Made by a program: the position numbers and the translations under genes. DNA of 64,000 nucleotides from an uncultured Acidobacteriaceae bacterium (GTDB lineage: Bacteria; Acidobacteriota; Terriglobia; Terriglobales; Acidobacteriaceae): positions 62,001 through 126,000 of the forward strand of contig CAIMKZ010000063.1 of the NCBI GenBank assembly GCA_903842065.1, in the 5' to 3' direction. Every line of letters starts with the position of its first letter. Position 1 is the stretch's first letter. Positions 24,363 through 33,204 of this stretch are shown here, one piece after another. The notes beneath the pieces are model-generated. The model searched no databases and was not told where the DNA came from. It saw only the letters and a program-made list of their open reading frames with translations.

Positions 24363-25763
24363 TTAGCCCTCGCGGTCGGGTGAGGGGTTGGCCAGCAGCA
24401 CGCCGAGGGCGCAGCTTGCCATGCGCGACTGCTCGCCGTCGGCGCGGCCGGTGAGGACGACGGGGACCTTGGCTCCGACGACGACTCCGGCGGCCAGTGC
24501 TCCGGCCAGGTACTGGAGCTCCTTGAAGAGGATGTTGCCGGCTTCGAGGTTGGGCACCATGAGCAGGTCGGGATCGCCGGCCACGGGCGACTTGATGTTC
24601 TTGATGCGCGCCGCTTCGCTCGAGATGGCGTTGTCGAAGGCCAGGGGGCCATCGACGATTGCGCCGGTGATCTGTCCGCGACCGACCATCTTGCACAGGG
24701 CGGCGGCGTCGAGCGTGGAGGGAATGGCCGGATTGATCGACTCGACGGAGGAGAGGATGGCGACCTTGGGGTTCACCACCTCAAGCTTGACCATCATATC
24801 GATGGCGTTCTGAAGGATGTCGATCTTGGTTTCGAGGTCGTTCTGGATGTTGACTGCCGCATCAGTGACGAACAGAGTCTTGTGATAGGCGGGGACGTCG
24901 AGCGCGAAGACGTGGCTGATGCGGCGGCCGACGCGCAGTCCGCGATCGCGGTTGGTGACAGCCTCCATGAGTTCGCCGGTAGTGAGCGAGCCCTTCATGA
25001 GCATCTGTACCTCGCCCTTGCGGGCCATTTCGACGGCCTTGATGGCGGCCGAGCGGCTGATCTCGGCGTCGACGATCTGTGCGCCTTCGAGATTGAGGTC
25101 CATCTTGGCGGAGATGGAGCGGATAAGCGATTCCGAGCCGACGAGAATGGGGATGATGAGCTTGTCTTTGTAAGCCTGGATTGCGCCGCCGAGCGAGAGT
25201 TCGTCGCAGGGCCAGACGATGGCGGTCTTGACGGGCTGCTTGGTGCTGGCGCGCGCGATCCACTCCATATGATGGCGATGATGGCTCTCGATCGTGAGGT
25301 GGGGCACGGGAAGCGTGGCGAGGCGGAGCTTGTCGATGGGCGCGATGAGCTGCGCAGTCCCGGAGAATACATTCAGGTTGGCAGAATTCCGCGCCTTGCA
25401 GTCGAACGTGACTGTTTTAGTATCGTCGTCCTTGGCGGTTACTTCGACCTTGACGTAGACGCGCTCACCGATGCGGATGCGGGTATGGAAGGTGAGCGAG
25501 ACACTGGTGAGCGTGCATCCGGGGCCCGGGATATTGGTGGCGAAGATGCCGGAGATGAGCGAGGCGCACCACATGTTGGGGCCGGTTGGCGGCATGGAAC
25601 TGACGGCGCGGTCGGGAAGTCCATCGGAGTTCAGAACCGAGGTAAAACCTGAGATGGAGGCAAAGGCCATCGCCTCCTGCATGGTCAGGACGTGATCTGC
25701 GCGGGCGGTGTCGCCTACCGAAATCTCGTCGTAAGTTTTGTTCTCGATAACTCCGAGGTCCAT
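24363..25763 (-). CDS. Bifunctional MaoC-like hydratase / phosphate acyltransferase
   Basis: A 466-residue protein; start at ATG 25763 after GGGAGGG, rejecting an in-frame upstream extension that is not protein-like. Residues 1-155 are a hot-dog MaoC-like enoyl-CoA hydratase domain (YDEISVGDTARADHVLT, AFASISGFTSV, GPGCTLTSVSLTFH). Residues 165-466 are a phosphate acetyl/butyryltransferase domain (AIVWPCDELSLGGAI, LMKGSLTTGELMEAV, GRADGEQSRMASCAL). Such fusions are annotated in many bacteria as bifunctional enoyl-CoA hydratase/phosphate acetyltransferase. It is divergently placed to the 3-oxoacid CoA transferase genes and fits short-chain acyl-CoA metabolism. No acetate or butyrate kinase is present here. 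Confidence 0.88.
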   Translation of the reverse strand: MDLGVIENKTYDEISVGDTARADHVLTMQEAMAFASISGFTSVLNSDGLPDRAVSSMPPTGPNMWCASLISGIFATNIPGPGCTLTSVSLTFHTRIRIGERVYVKVEVTAKDDDTKTVTFDCKARNSANLNVFSGTAQLIAPIDKLRLATLPVPHLTIESHHRHHMEWIARASTKQPVKTAIVWPCDELSLGGAIQAYKDKLIIPILVGSESLIRSISAKMDLNLEGAQIVDAEISRSAAIKAVEMARKGEVQMLMKGSLTTGELMEAVTNRDRGLRVGRRISHVFALDVPAYHKTLFVTDAAVNIQNDLETKIDILQNAIDMMVKLEVVNPKVAILSSVESINPAIPSTLDAAALCKMVGRGQITGAIVDGPLAFDNAISSEAARIKNIKSPVAGDPDLLMVPNLEAGNILFKELQYLAGALAAGVVVGAKVPVVLTGRADGEQSRMASCALGVLLANPSPDREG

Positions 25764-26198
25764 AAATGTACCCTCCCTCGCCGATGCGCGGAAACGCAGG
25801 CTAATCGTTATTGTATTTACCCTTGAATCGCGATCAACGTGACTGCAATCACCCGAGCAGCAGTAGATGCAGGTAAGTCCGAGCTTTGCTGGCCGCGCTT
25901 GTTTGGTGCGGTTGTCGAGCTCATCCCACCAGACGGGAAAGGCGGGAGAGGGAAACCAAACGAATCTGGACGATGGCATGTACAGCGGGTATATTGGTTT
26001 GCAGCTTTAGCAAAGCGGATTTTTTGGCAACCTGGGCAGTGCGGAAGTCTCCAGTTGAACTGGTTTGACGGCCGTATCACCCGGGCATCGAACCACGATC
26101 GCCCATGCAGCAAACAAGGGTTTCATCGGCGACGCGGCAGGTTGCCAAATCTTCTGTCCGTACCATTCATGCAGGACAGAGAGCGAGGAAAATATCCT
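25764..26198. promoter_or_regulatory. Divergent promoter region with a long-spaced 12-bp inverted repeat
   Basis: The 435-base gap between the divergent transacylase and CoA-transferase genes has no credible ORF. TTTGGCAACCTG (26023-26034) is repeated as its exact inverse CAGGTTGCCAAA (26138-26149), with 103 bases between. This could be a pair of operator half-sites or a large leader structure upstream of scoA. Confidence 0.5.
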
Positions 26199-26927
26199 AT
26201 GGCGAATGCCACTTCTACCAAACGTGGTCTGAACAAGCTTTACCCCAGCGCCGCTGCGGCGCTTGAGGGGGTTACGCGCGACGGAATGCTTATGGCCATC
26301 GGCGGGTTCGGCATCTGCGGAATTCCCGAGGCGCTGATCGCTGCGCTGCGCGACACGGGCGTCAAGAACATTACTGTGGCTTCAAACAACGCCGGCATCG
26401 ACGGCTGGGGCCTCGGACAACTGCTTGAGACGCGGCAGATCAAGAAGATGATTTCGAGCTATGTGGGCGAGAATGCCGAGTTCGAGCGCCAGTTCCTTAC
26501 GGGCGAACTCGAAGTGGAGTTCTCTCCGCAGGGCACGCTGGCCGAACGCATGCGCGCCGGCGGCGCGGGCATCCCGGGCTTCTACACGCGCACGGGCGTG
26601 GGCACGCTGATCGCCGAGGGCAAGGAGATCAAGGAGTTCGACGGAGTTCCCTATGTGTTGGAGCGGGGCATCTTCGCCGATGTGTCGATGGTGAAGGCGT
26701 GGAAGGCCGACACACAGGGCAACCTGATCTATCGGCGGACGGCGCGGAACTTCAATCCGATGGCGGCAACATGCGGCAAGGTGACGATCGCCGAGGCCGA
26801 GATCATCGTGGAGCCGGGCGAACTCGATCCGGACGAGATCCACACGCCCGGCATCTTCATCCATCGCCTTGTGCACAACCCGCATCCGGAGAAGCGCATC
26901 GAGCGCCGCACGGTTCGCGAAGGCTGA
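26199..26927 (+). CDS. scoA: 3-oxoacid CoA-transferase subunit A
   Basis: A 242-residue protein; start at the ATG after GCGAGGAAAATATCCT. The frame upstream is open but not protein-like. The family glycine-rich opening is DGMLMAIGGFGICGIPEALI, followed by ITVASNNAGIDGWGLG and PQGTLAERMRAGGAGIPGFYT. It pairs with subunit B 93 bases downstream. Together they transfer CoA from succinyl-CoA to acetoacetate or a related 3-oxoacid. The locus thus encodes a second CoA transferase besides the single-chain enzyme at 16853-18898. A role in 3-oxoadipate activation is possible, given pcaD further right. Confidence 0.93.
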   Translation: MANATSTKRGLNKLYPSAAAALEGVTRDGMLMAIGGFGICGIPEALIAALRDTGVKNITVASNNAGIDGWGLGQLLETRQIKKMISSYVGENAEFERQFLTGELEVEFSPQGTLAERMRAGGAGIPGFYTRTGVGTLIAEGKEIKEFDGVPYVLERGIFADVSMVKAWKADTQGNLIYRRTARNFNPMAATCGKVTIAEAEIIVEPGELDPDEIHTPGIFIHRLVHNPHPEKRIERRTVREG

Positions 26928-27019
26928 GCGCAGACATCGGGCGCAATTGAGTTCAAACACGCTTCGGTCGCAAACGATCGAGCATAAAGCTAGAAGCTAG
27001 CAGCTAGGAGCTTTTGATT

Positions 27020-27652
27020 ATGCCATGGACCCGTCAACAGATGGCAGCACGGGCCGCCCAGGAGTTGGAGGACGGCTTTTACGTTAATCTCGGCATCGGT
27101 ATTCCGACGCTGGTGAGCAACTACCTTCCCGAAGGGATCACGGTTGCTCTTGAGTCGGAGAATGGATTGCTCGGCATGGGCCCCTTCCCGACCGAAGCGG
27201 AAGTGGACGCCGATCTGATCAACGCCGGCAAGGAAACGGTTACATTCACCCCCGGCGCCTCAATCTTCTCGAGCGCGGACTCGTTCGCCATGATTCGCGG
27301 CGGCCATGTGGACGTTGCGATTCTGGGCGCGATGGAAGTCTCAGAGAAGGGCGACCTCGCGAACTGGATGATCCCCGGCAAGCGCATCAAGGGCATGGGC
27401 GGCGCCATGGATCTGGTCAACGGCGTTCACCGCGTGATCGTGATCATGGAACACAACGGCCCCGGTGGCAGCTTCAAGCTGCTGCCCGAGTGCAAGCTTC
27501 CGCTGACCGGCAAGGGCGTGGTGCATCGCATCATCACCGAGCTGTGCGTGCTGGATGTGACGCCCACGGGCTTTGAAGTTGTCGAGCTCGCCGACGGCGT
27601 CACCAAGGAAGAAGTTACGCAGAAGACCGGCGCGCTGGTGCGTTTCAAGTAG
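27020..27652 (+). CDS. scoB: 3-oxoacid CoA-transferase subunit B
   Basis: A 210-residue protein; ATG 27020 is preferred over TTG 27014 because it lies 9 bases after TAGGAG. The [14 protein letters not shown] segment is followed by the catalytic glutamate in [13 protein letters not shown] (Glu47). [30 protein letters not shown] is typical of the beta subunit. It is cotranscribed with scoA. The gap between them contains a CTAG-rich string (AGCTAGAAGCTAGCAGCTAG). A terminator follows at 27674-27720. Confidence 0.93.
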   Translation: MPWTRQQMAARAAQELEDGFYVNLGIGIPTLVSNYLPEGITVALESENGLLGMGPFPTEAEVDADLINAGKETVTFTPGASIFSSADSFAMIRGGHVDVAILGAMEVSEKGDLANWMIPGKRIKGMGGAMDLVNGVHRVIVIMEHNGPGGSFKLLPECKLPLTGKGVVHRIITELCVLDVTPTGFEVVELADGVTKEEVTQKTGALVRFK

Positions 27653-27673
27653 CCAGCGGCCAGAAACAACCAG

Positions 27674-27725
27674 CAGCCTCTCCGAGTTGAGCCACGTTTG
27701 TGGCCGGCCCGGGGAGGCTGTTTTG
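27674..27725 (+). terminator. Terminator of scoAB
   Basis: CAGCCTCTCC pairs with GGGGAGGCTG (one G-U) across a longer internal region and is followed by TTTTGCTTT. Confidence 0.65.
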
Positions 27726-28017
27726 CTTTAGCAGCGCCGAGCGGTCAGCGATTCTGGAGAGAATTCGCAACATATATTTATAGGTCACGCATGGCCGCGC
27801 ACTTGGCGAGGCGGTAGCGATCGCGGATTTGGCTTTTGCGCTGTTCATCGGCTCGTGCCTTGCCGCGAGCGGGTAGAAACCCCGAATCATCTTGTTGTCA
27901 GCATCTTGCAGGAGATTCGCGGCGCCTGCGGAGGGAAGCCGTATGTGTGCAGGTTCGCGATGTACCACTTTTGTGGGATAAGCGGCATACGTAAAGTAAC
28001 GACGAGCTTGTTACTGA

Positions 28018-28057
28018 GGTGGTATAGATCCCCCCGTGGGGTGGTATATGACCCCCC
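28018..28057 (+). promoter_or_regulatory. Two direct repeats 22 bp apart upstream of the polysaccharide locus
   Basis: GGTGGTATAGATCCCCCC (28018-28035) recurs as GGTGGTATATGACCCCCC (28040-28057). A diverged third copy, GGTGGGGTTCATCTCCCC, lies at 28116-28133. A spacing of 22 bp puts the sites on the same DNA face. The rest of the 500-base gap before the initiating transferase holds no gene. Confidence 0.55.
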
Positions 28058-28112
28058 AGATCGTTGGATTGTGAGCACTTAGTAATGCAGGGAGGATAGG
28101 GGTAGTTCATAG

Positions 28113-28142
28113 ATCGGTGGGGTTCATCTCCCCAACACCGAT
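28113..28142 (+). promoter_or_regulatory. Leader hairpin next to the RBS of the initiating transferase
   Basis: ATCGGTG pairs with CACCGAT and encloses a GGG/CCC extension. The hairpin ends 2 bases before the AAGAGGAG ribosome binding site of the TTG-initiated gene at 28159, so it could affect initiation. Confidence 0.45.
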
Positions 28143-28158
28143 ACAAGAGGAGTACCCC

Positions 28159-29310
28159 TTGAGCACACTGCACGCACTGCCCAGAACGCGTCAAACAAAT
28201 ACTTCGGTCCTGCAACCGGTCTCCGACCTGCGGGAAGTGCTGGACGAGACTTTCTTTCAGCGCATGATCGCGATCGAGCGCCGGCGGACGGAGCGCACTA
28301 AGGAGCCGTTCCTTCTGATGCTGCTCGAATCGGGCAAGCACATTGACTCGGCGGCCAACCGGGAAACTCTGGAGCGCATGGCGATGGCGCTGCTTGAGAA
28401 CAGCCGCGAGACCGACATCGTGGGCTGGTACCAGGACGGTAAGTCGATCGGTGTGATGTATACGGGTCTGGATGCAGGCGACAAGAGTGCGATTCTGTCC
28501 ACGTTCATGAACCGGGTAACGGCGGTGTTTCAGAAAAAGCTGCTTGTGCCGCACTTTTCTCAGGTAAGCCTTTCATTCCACCTCTTCCCGGATGACTGGG
28601 ATCACAGCGCGGCAGGGAAGCCGAACAATCCGGCGCTGTACAAGGATTTGGAAATTGCAGCGCGGCCGAAGCGCGGCCTGCTGCTCGTCAAGCGCGGGAT
28701 CGATATCGCAGGCAGCATGCTGGCACTGTTTCTGGCCTCTCCGCTGTTTCTGGCAGTTGCACTGGCCATCAAGCTGACCTCAAGGGGTCCGGTGTTCTTC
28801 CGCCAGAAGCGCGTGGGGCAGTTCGGAAAGAGCTTCGGTATGCTGAAGTTTCGCTCGATGTATGTGAACAACGACGACAGCGCGCACCAGAAGTTTGTGA
28901 AGGAACTGATCCAGAACCAGGTAGACGGCACGTCTGTTGATGGTCAGGCGCCGGTGTTCAAGATCAGGAACGACAAGCGGATCACGCCCATTGGCAAGTT
29001 TCTGCGCGCATCGAGTCTGGACGAGCTGCCGCAGTTCTTCAACGTATTCATCGGCGAGATGTCGCTGGTGGGGCCGCGTCCTCCGATTCAGTACGAAGTG
29101 GAGGCATACGAGGCCTGGCACCGTCGGCGACTGCTCGAAGCCAAGCCGGGAATCACCGGTCTGTGGCAGGTGGTGGGCAGAAGCCGCGTGAAGTTCGACG
29201 AAATGGTCCGTCTGGACCTTCGCTATACACGCCGGTGGTCGATCTGGCTCGATTTGAAGATTCTGATGCAGACGCCCATGGCAGTACTTCGTGGATCGGG
29301 CGCTCACTAG
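28159..29310 (+). CDS. Initiating sugar-phosphate transferase with GGDEF-like N-terminal domain
   Basis: A 383-residue protein; TTG start 28159 lies 6 bases after AAGAGGAG. Residues 1-165 are soluble and resemble a degenerate GGDEF-type fold (MIAIERRRTERTKEPFLLML, RETDIVGWYQDGKSIGVMY) without a GG(D/E)EF signature. A single re-entrant or membrane helix sits at about 180-204 (MLALFLASPLFLAVALAI). The catalytic polyprenyl-phosphate hexose-1-phosphate transferase core follows: FFRQKRVG, FGMLKFRSM (about 230), SLDELPQFFNV, SLVGPRPP and PGITGLWQV. It would load the first sugar onto undecaprenyl phosphate for the polysaccharide made by this locus. Most homologues carry several N-terminal membrane helices instead of this domain. 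Confidence 0.88.
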   Translation: MSTLHALPRTRQTNTSVLQPVSDLREVLDETFFQRMIAIERRRTERTKEPFLLMLLESGKHIDSAANRETLERMAMALLENSRETDIVGWYQDGKSIGVMYTGLDAGDKSAILSTFMNRVTAVFQKKLLVPHFSQVSLSFHLFPDDWDHSAAGKPNNPALYKDLEIAARPKRGLLLVKRGIDIAGSMLALFLASPLFLAVALAIKLTSRGPVFFRQKRVGQFGKSFGMLKFRSMYVNNDDSAHQKFVKELIQNQVDGTSVDGQAPVFKIRNDKRITPIGKFLRASSLDELPQFFNVFIGEMSLVGPRPPIQYEVEAYEAWHRRRLLEAKPGITGLWQVVGRSRVKFDEMVRLDLRYTRRWSIWLDLKILMQTPMAVLRGSGAH

Positions 29311-29390
29311 AACGGTTTTTCCCTTCCGGCCCCCCCTGCCGGATGCCTTAGCCAAATCTCCTGTATAGTTGCTAGTTTGATGCCATGTCC

Positions 29391-29417
29391 TATACCCCCG
29401 GCGATGCCGGGGGTATA
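29391..29417 (+). terminator. Perfect hairpin between transferase and dehydrogenase genes
   Basis: TATACCCCCGGC pairs with GCCGGGGGTATA around GAT (12 bp perfect), followed by TTACTCG. It is a terminator or attenuator separating the first gene from the rest of the locus. Confidence 0.6.
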
Positions 29418-29467
29418 TTACTCGTGTACAAGTGTGTAACCCTGCTGAAAGAAAGAAGGGTAGTCGA

Positions 29468-30469
29468 GTGTTGAACTTCGGCGTGATCGGATACGGATAC
29501 TGGGGCCCCAATATCGTAAGAAATCTCTCCTCGGTGGAAGGCGCGCGGGTGCTGACGATCGCCGACTTGAACCCGGCTGCCCGCAAGCGCGCCCAGGCGC
29601 TCTACCCCTCAGTGAACGTGACCGCGGACACGAACGAGGTGCTTCGGTCGAAGGATATCGACGCCGTCGCCATTATCTCGCCGGTGTGGACGCACTACGA
29701 GCTGGCCAAGGCCGCGCTTGAGAACGGCAAACACGTCTTTGTGGAGAAGCCCTTCACCAGTACCGTCGAACAGGGGCAGGAACTGATCGAGCTGGCCTGG
29801 AAGAAGAACCTGAGGATCATGGTGGATCACACGTTCCTGTTCACCGGCGCGGTGAAGAAGATTCGCGAACTAGTGGACAAGGGCGACGTGGGCAAGCTGT
29901 ACTACTACGATTCGACGCGTGTGAACCTTGGGCTTTTCCAGCACGATATCAACGTGCTTTGGGATCTGGCACCGCACGACCTTGCGATTATGGATTACGT
30001 ACTGGGCGTGCAGCCGGAGGCCGTGGTGGCCACCGGGCAAAAGCACCTGAGCGAGCACGAGGATGTGGCGTACCTGACGCTCTACTTCCCCGACAAGCTG
30101 ATCGCGCACATCAACGTGAACTGGCTCTCGCCGGTGAAGATTCGGATGACGCTGATCGCAGGCGAGAAGAAGATGCTGGTGTGGAACGACCTGGTGAACG
30201 ATGAGAAGCTGCGGGTCTACGACAAGGGCATGGAAGTGACCAGCCAGGAAGGCATCTACAAGCAGCTGATGGTCCCAAGGTCGGGCGACATGTGGTGTCC
30301 GAAGCTGGAGTCGGGAGAGGCGCTGCAGCGGGAGCTGAGCTACTTTGTGGAGTGCATCGAGAGCGGCAAGGACGCCTTTAACGACGGGCGGGCAGGACTG
30401 CGGGTGGTGAAGATGCTCAGCGCCGCCGCCGACTCGCTCAGGAAGCGGGGAGCGCAGGTATACCTATGA
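29468..30469 (+). CDS. Gfo/Idh/MocA-family nucleotide-sugar dehydrogenase
   Basis: A 333-residue protein; GTG start chosen about 8 bases after GAAGGG, immediately before the Rossmann strand. LNFGVIGYGYWGPNIVRNL is the NAD-binding motif. EKPFTSTVEQG holds the EKP signature lysine, and WDLAPHDLAIMDYVLG the conserved catalytic His/Asp region. By analogy with WlbA it could oxidise C3 of UDP-GlcNAc-uronate. It overlaps the next gene by 4 bases (ATGA). That gene supplies aminotransferase and acetyltransferase activities, so a 3-acetamido sugar is the likely product. Confidence 0.85.
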   Translation: MLNFGVIGYGYWGPNIVRNLSSVEGARVLTIADLNPAARKRAQALYPSVNVTADTNEVLRSKDIDAVAIISPVWTHYELAKAALENGKHVFVEKPFTSTVEQGQELIELAWKKNLRIMVDHTFLFTGAVKKIRELVDKGDVGKLYYYDSTRVNLGLFQHDINVLWDLAPHDLAIMDYVLGVQPEAVVATGQKHLSEHEDVAYLTLYFPDKLIAHINVNWLSPVKIRMTLIAGEKKMLVWNDLVNDEKLRVYDKGMEVTSQEGIYKQLMVPRSGDMWCPKLESGEALQRELSYFVECIESGKDAFNDGRAGLRVVKMLSAAADSLRKRGAQVYL

Positions 30470-32160
30470 CCGAGATTCAGTGCGTCGCCGCGGATGTGAA
30501 GCTGGGCAAAGACGTCCGCCTGGGCAAGTTCATCAATCTATATGGATGCAATATCGGCGACGAGACGAAGATCGGCGCGTTCGTTGAGATACAGAAGAAC
30601 GCGAGCGTAGGCAAGCGCTCAAAGATATCCAGCCACACGTTTATCTGTGAAGGCGTGGAGATTGAGGATAACGTCTTCATCGGCCACGGCGTCATGTTTA
30701 CAAACGACAGCTTTCCCCGTGCGACAACCGCCGAGGGCAACCTTCAGACCGAGGCCGACTGGAAGGTGGAGAAGACCCGGGTATGCAAGGGCGCCTCGAT
30801 CGGCTCGGGGGCAACCATCCTCGCCAATGTGACCATCGGCGAGAACGCATTGGTAGGTGCAGGCAGCATGGTAACGAAAGATGTTCCCGCAAACGCAGTT
30901 GTAGCCGGCAATCCAGCAAAGGTGTTGCGCTACGTAGATCAGCCCGAAAAGAAGAATGAAAACGGTCCGATTCCATTTCTCGATCTGGTGACGCCGCACG
31001 TCGAACTCGAGAACGAACTTGTAGAAGTCTTTCGCCGCAGCCTGCATACCGCGGGCTTTGTGGGCGGCGCGATCGTCGAGAACTTCGAGAAGGACTTTGC
31101 CGCCTACTGCCAGACGGAATATTGTGTTGGCGTCAACAGCGGCACGGACGCGCTGCGCTTTGCCTTCGTCGCCGCGGGCGTCAAGCCAGGCGATGTCGTC
31201 GTCACGGTGCCGAATACGTTCATCGCCACCAGCGAGTCGATCACGCAGGCCGGAGCACTGCCAGAGTTTGTCGATATCGACGAGGGCACCTGCAACATGT
31301 CGGTGGCGCGGCTTGAGGAGTATCTGACCAAGCAGTGCAAGCGCGACGCCTCGGGCAGGCCGATCAGCAAGCGCAGCGGCAGGCCGGTAACGGCCGTCGT
31401 CCCCGTGCACCTCTACGGGCAGATGGCCGATATGGACGGGATTCTGCGGCTGGCCAAAGAGTATGGCCTGATCGTGATTGAAGATGCTTGCCAAGCGCAT
31501 GGCGCCGAGTACTTCTCAAAGGCGAATCATCGCTGGATGAAGGCCGGTTCGATGGGGCATGCGGCCGCGTTCAGTTTTTATCCGGGCAAGAACCTGGGCG
31601 CCTGCGGCGAAGGCGGAGCACTGACCACCAACGACGCGAAGATTTCCGCGGTAGCGAAGATGCTGCGCGAGCACGGCCAGGTAAAGAAGTACTACCACGA
31701 CATGGAAGGGTACAACGGCCGGCTGGATTCGATTCAGGCAGGCTTCCTGCACGTAAAGCTGCCGCATCTGCCGGGCTGGACCGCCAGCCGCCGCGACCGG
31801 GCCGCTGAATATACACGGCTGCTCGGGGGCAAGCCGGGGATCAATCTGATTCAGGAACACGAGTGGTCGCGCGCCGTCTATCACCTTTATGTGATTCGCG
31901 TGGCGGACCGCGATGGGCTGATGAAGTACCTGGGCACAAAGGGCATCGGCACAGGTATTCATTATCCGATTCCGCTGCACCTGCAGAACGCCTATCTGGA
32001 CAAGGGCTACGGCGAGGGCTCCTTCCCGGTCTCAGAGAAGTACGCCAAGGAGATTCTCTCCCTGCCCATGTTCCCGCAGCTTACATCCGAGCAGGCAGCC
32101 CGGGTTGCCGCGGAGGTGCTGGCCTATGTCGGAGATGGAAAGGCCGCAGGCGGGAAGTAA
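30466..32160 (+). CDS. Fusion: left-handed beta-helix N-acetyltransferase + DegT/DnrJ aminotransferase
   Basis: A 564-residue two-domain protein. Residues 1-155 are hexapeptide repeats (LGKFINLYGCNIGDETKIG, SIGSGATILANVTIGENALVGAGS) of the WlbB/FdtC acetyltransferase type. Residues 165-560 are a PLP-dependent sugar aminotransferase: FLDLVTPHVELENEL, VNSGTDALR, VIEDACQAHGA, and Lys375 in FSFYPGKNLGACGEGG for the internal aldimine. WlbB and WlbC-type enzymes are usually separate proteins. Fused here and coupled to a Gfo/Idh dehydrogenase, they would oxidise, aminate and acetylate C3 of a nucleotide sugar. The uronate substrate would need a UDP-sugar 6-dehydrogenase; the candidate at 46873-47658 is short. 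Confidence 0.9.
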   Translation: MTEIQCVAADVKLGKDVRLGKFINLYGCNIGDETKIGAFVEIQKNASVGKRSKISSHTFICEGVEIEDNVFIGHGVMFTNDSFPRATTAEGNLQTEADWKVEKTRVCKGASIGSGATILANVTIGENALVGAGSMVTKDVPANAVVAGNPAKVLRYVDQPEKKNENGPIPFLDLVTPHVELENELVEVFRRSLHTAGFVGGAIVENFEKDFAAYCQTEYCVGVNSGTDALRFAFVAAGVKPGDVVVTVPNTFIATSESITQAGALPEFVDIDEGTCNMSVARLEEYLTKQCKRDASGRPISKRSGRPVTAVVPVHLYGQMADMDGILRLAKEYGLIVIEDACQAHGAEYFSKANHRWMKAGSMGHAAAFSFYPGKNLGACGEGGALTTNDAKISAVAKMLREHGQVKKYYHDMEGYNGRLDSIQAGFLHVKLPHLPGWTASRRDRAAEYTRLLGGKPGINLIQEHEWSRAVYHLYVIRVADRDGLMKYLGTKGIGTGIHYPIPLHLQNAYLDKGYGEGSFPVSEKYAKEILSLPMFPQLTSEQAARVAAEVLAYVGDGKAAGGK

Positions 32161-32276
32161 CAAGCCGCGATTCGTTCGATAACCCGCCTGAACACGCTAC
32201 GATTCACCTGTCGCAGTTGCCGGGAGTCGTCTGTTTTGGCCTCGGTCAACCAGGCAGCAGGCCGCAAGGAGCAAGC

Positions 32277-33200
32277 ATGCCGAATCTTCCGACATACGTG
32301 CTGGTGACTCCGGCGCGCAATGAAGAAGCGATGATCGAGGGGACGATCCGTTCGGTGATTGCGCAGACGGTTCTGCCCTTGCGCTGGGTGATTGTGAGCG
32401 ACGGATCGACGGACCGCACCGACGAGATTGTAAGAAGCTACTCGGCACAGTACGAATGGATTGAGCTGCTGCGCATGCCCGAGCGCACGGAGCGGCACTT
32501 TGGCGGCAAGGCCCGTGCATTTAATGCAGGCAAGGCGCTGCTCGACCATCTCTCCTACGATGCGATTGCCAGTCTCGATGCCGATCTCACTTTTGAGAGC
32601 GGCTACTTCGCCTATCTGCTTGAAAAGCTCGACGCCGATCCGCGGCTGGGCCTTGTGGGCACGCCGTATGTGGAGGCGTCGGGGGAGACCTTCGACTACG
32701 AGTTTGTCAGCATTGAACATGTCTCCGGCGCGTGCCAGATGTTCCGAAGGGCGTGCATTGAACAGATCGGTGGCTACTCGCCGGTGAAGGGCGGCACCAT
32801 CGATTGCATTGCCGAGCTGACCGCGCGCATGAAGGGCTGGAGGACGCGCACCTTTACAGACATGACGACGCTGCATCACCGTCAGATGGGCACCGCGCAG
32901 CGCGGCCCGCTCGGAGCGCGCTTTCACACGGGAAAGATGGACTACGTGAAGGGCAACTCCATGCTATGGCAGTTCTTCCGCGTGCTCTATCAGTTGACCC
33001 AGAAACCGTACATGCTTCGCGGGCTGGCCATCGGCGCGGGGTATCTGTCGTCAGTGCTGCGGCATGTGGAGCGTCCGCTGGCGCCCGAACTATTGCAGTT
33101 TGTGTACCGCGAGCAGAGGGCGCGTCTGAAGGCAAAGTTCATGGGCCGCGCCTGGCAGGGGATGAACGGGCCCGGACCGCAGGACAAGCCGTTAGGATGA
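32277..33200 (+). CDS. Family 2 glycosyltransferase
   Basis: A 307-residue protein; start at the ATG after AAGGAGCAAGC. The GT-A opening YVLVTPARNEEAMIEGTIRS is followed by WVIVSDGSTDRTDEI, IASLDADLTFE (DxD) and GAYS-like acceptor-side residues (GTIDCIAELTARMKGW). A hydrophobic segment near residues 255-280 may anchor it to the membrane. An upstream in-frame extension overlaps the previous CDS and is not credible. It is 4 bases from the next gene, so translation is probably coupled. Confidence 0.88.
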   Translation: MPNLPTYVLVTPARNEEAMIEGTIRSVIAQTVLPLRWVIVSDGSTDRTDEIVRSYSAQYEWIELLRMPERTERHFGGKARAFNAGKALLDHLSYDAIASLDADLTFESGYFAYLLEKLDADPRLGLVGTPYVEASGETFDYEFVSIEHVSGACQMFRRACIEQIGGYSPVKGGTIDCIAELTARMKGWRTRTFTDMTTLHHRQMGTAQRGPLGARFHTGKMDYVKGNSMLWQFFRVLYQLTQKPYMLRGLAIGAGYLSSVLRHVERPLAPELLQFVYREQRARLKAKFMGRAWQGMNGPGPQDKPLG

Positions 33201-33204
33201 CGAG

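Noticed and set aside
25839..26198. N-terminal extension of scoA by 120 codons
   Set aside because: The extension is not protein-like and the ATG at 26199 follows an RBS and starts at the family-typical position.
28018..28057. Direct repeats as mobile-element target duplications
   Set aside because: The two copies are 22 bp apart with nothing between them that could be an element. Operator-like sites are the simpler reading.
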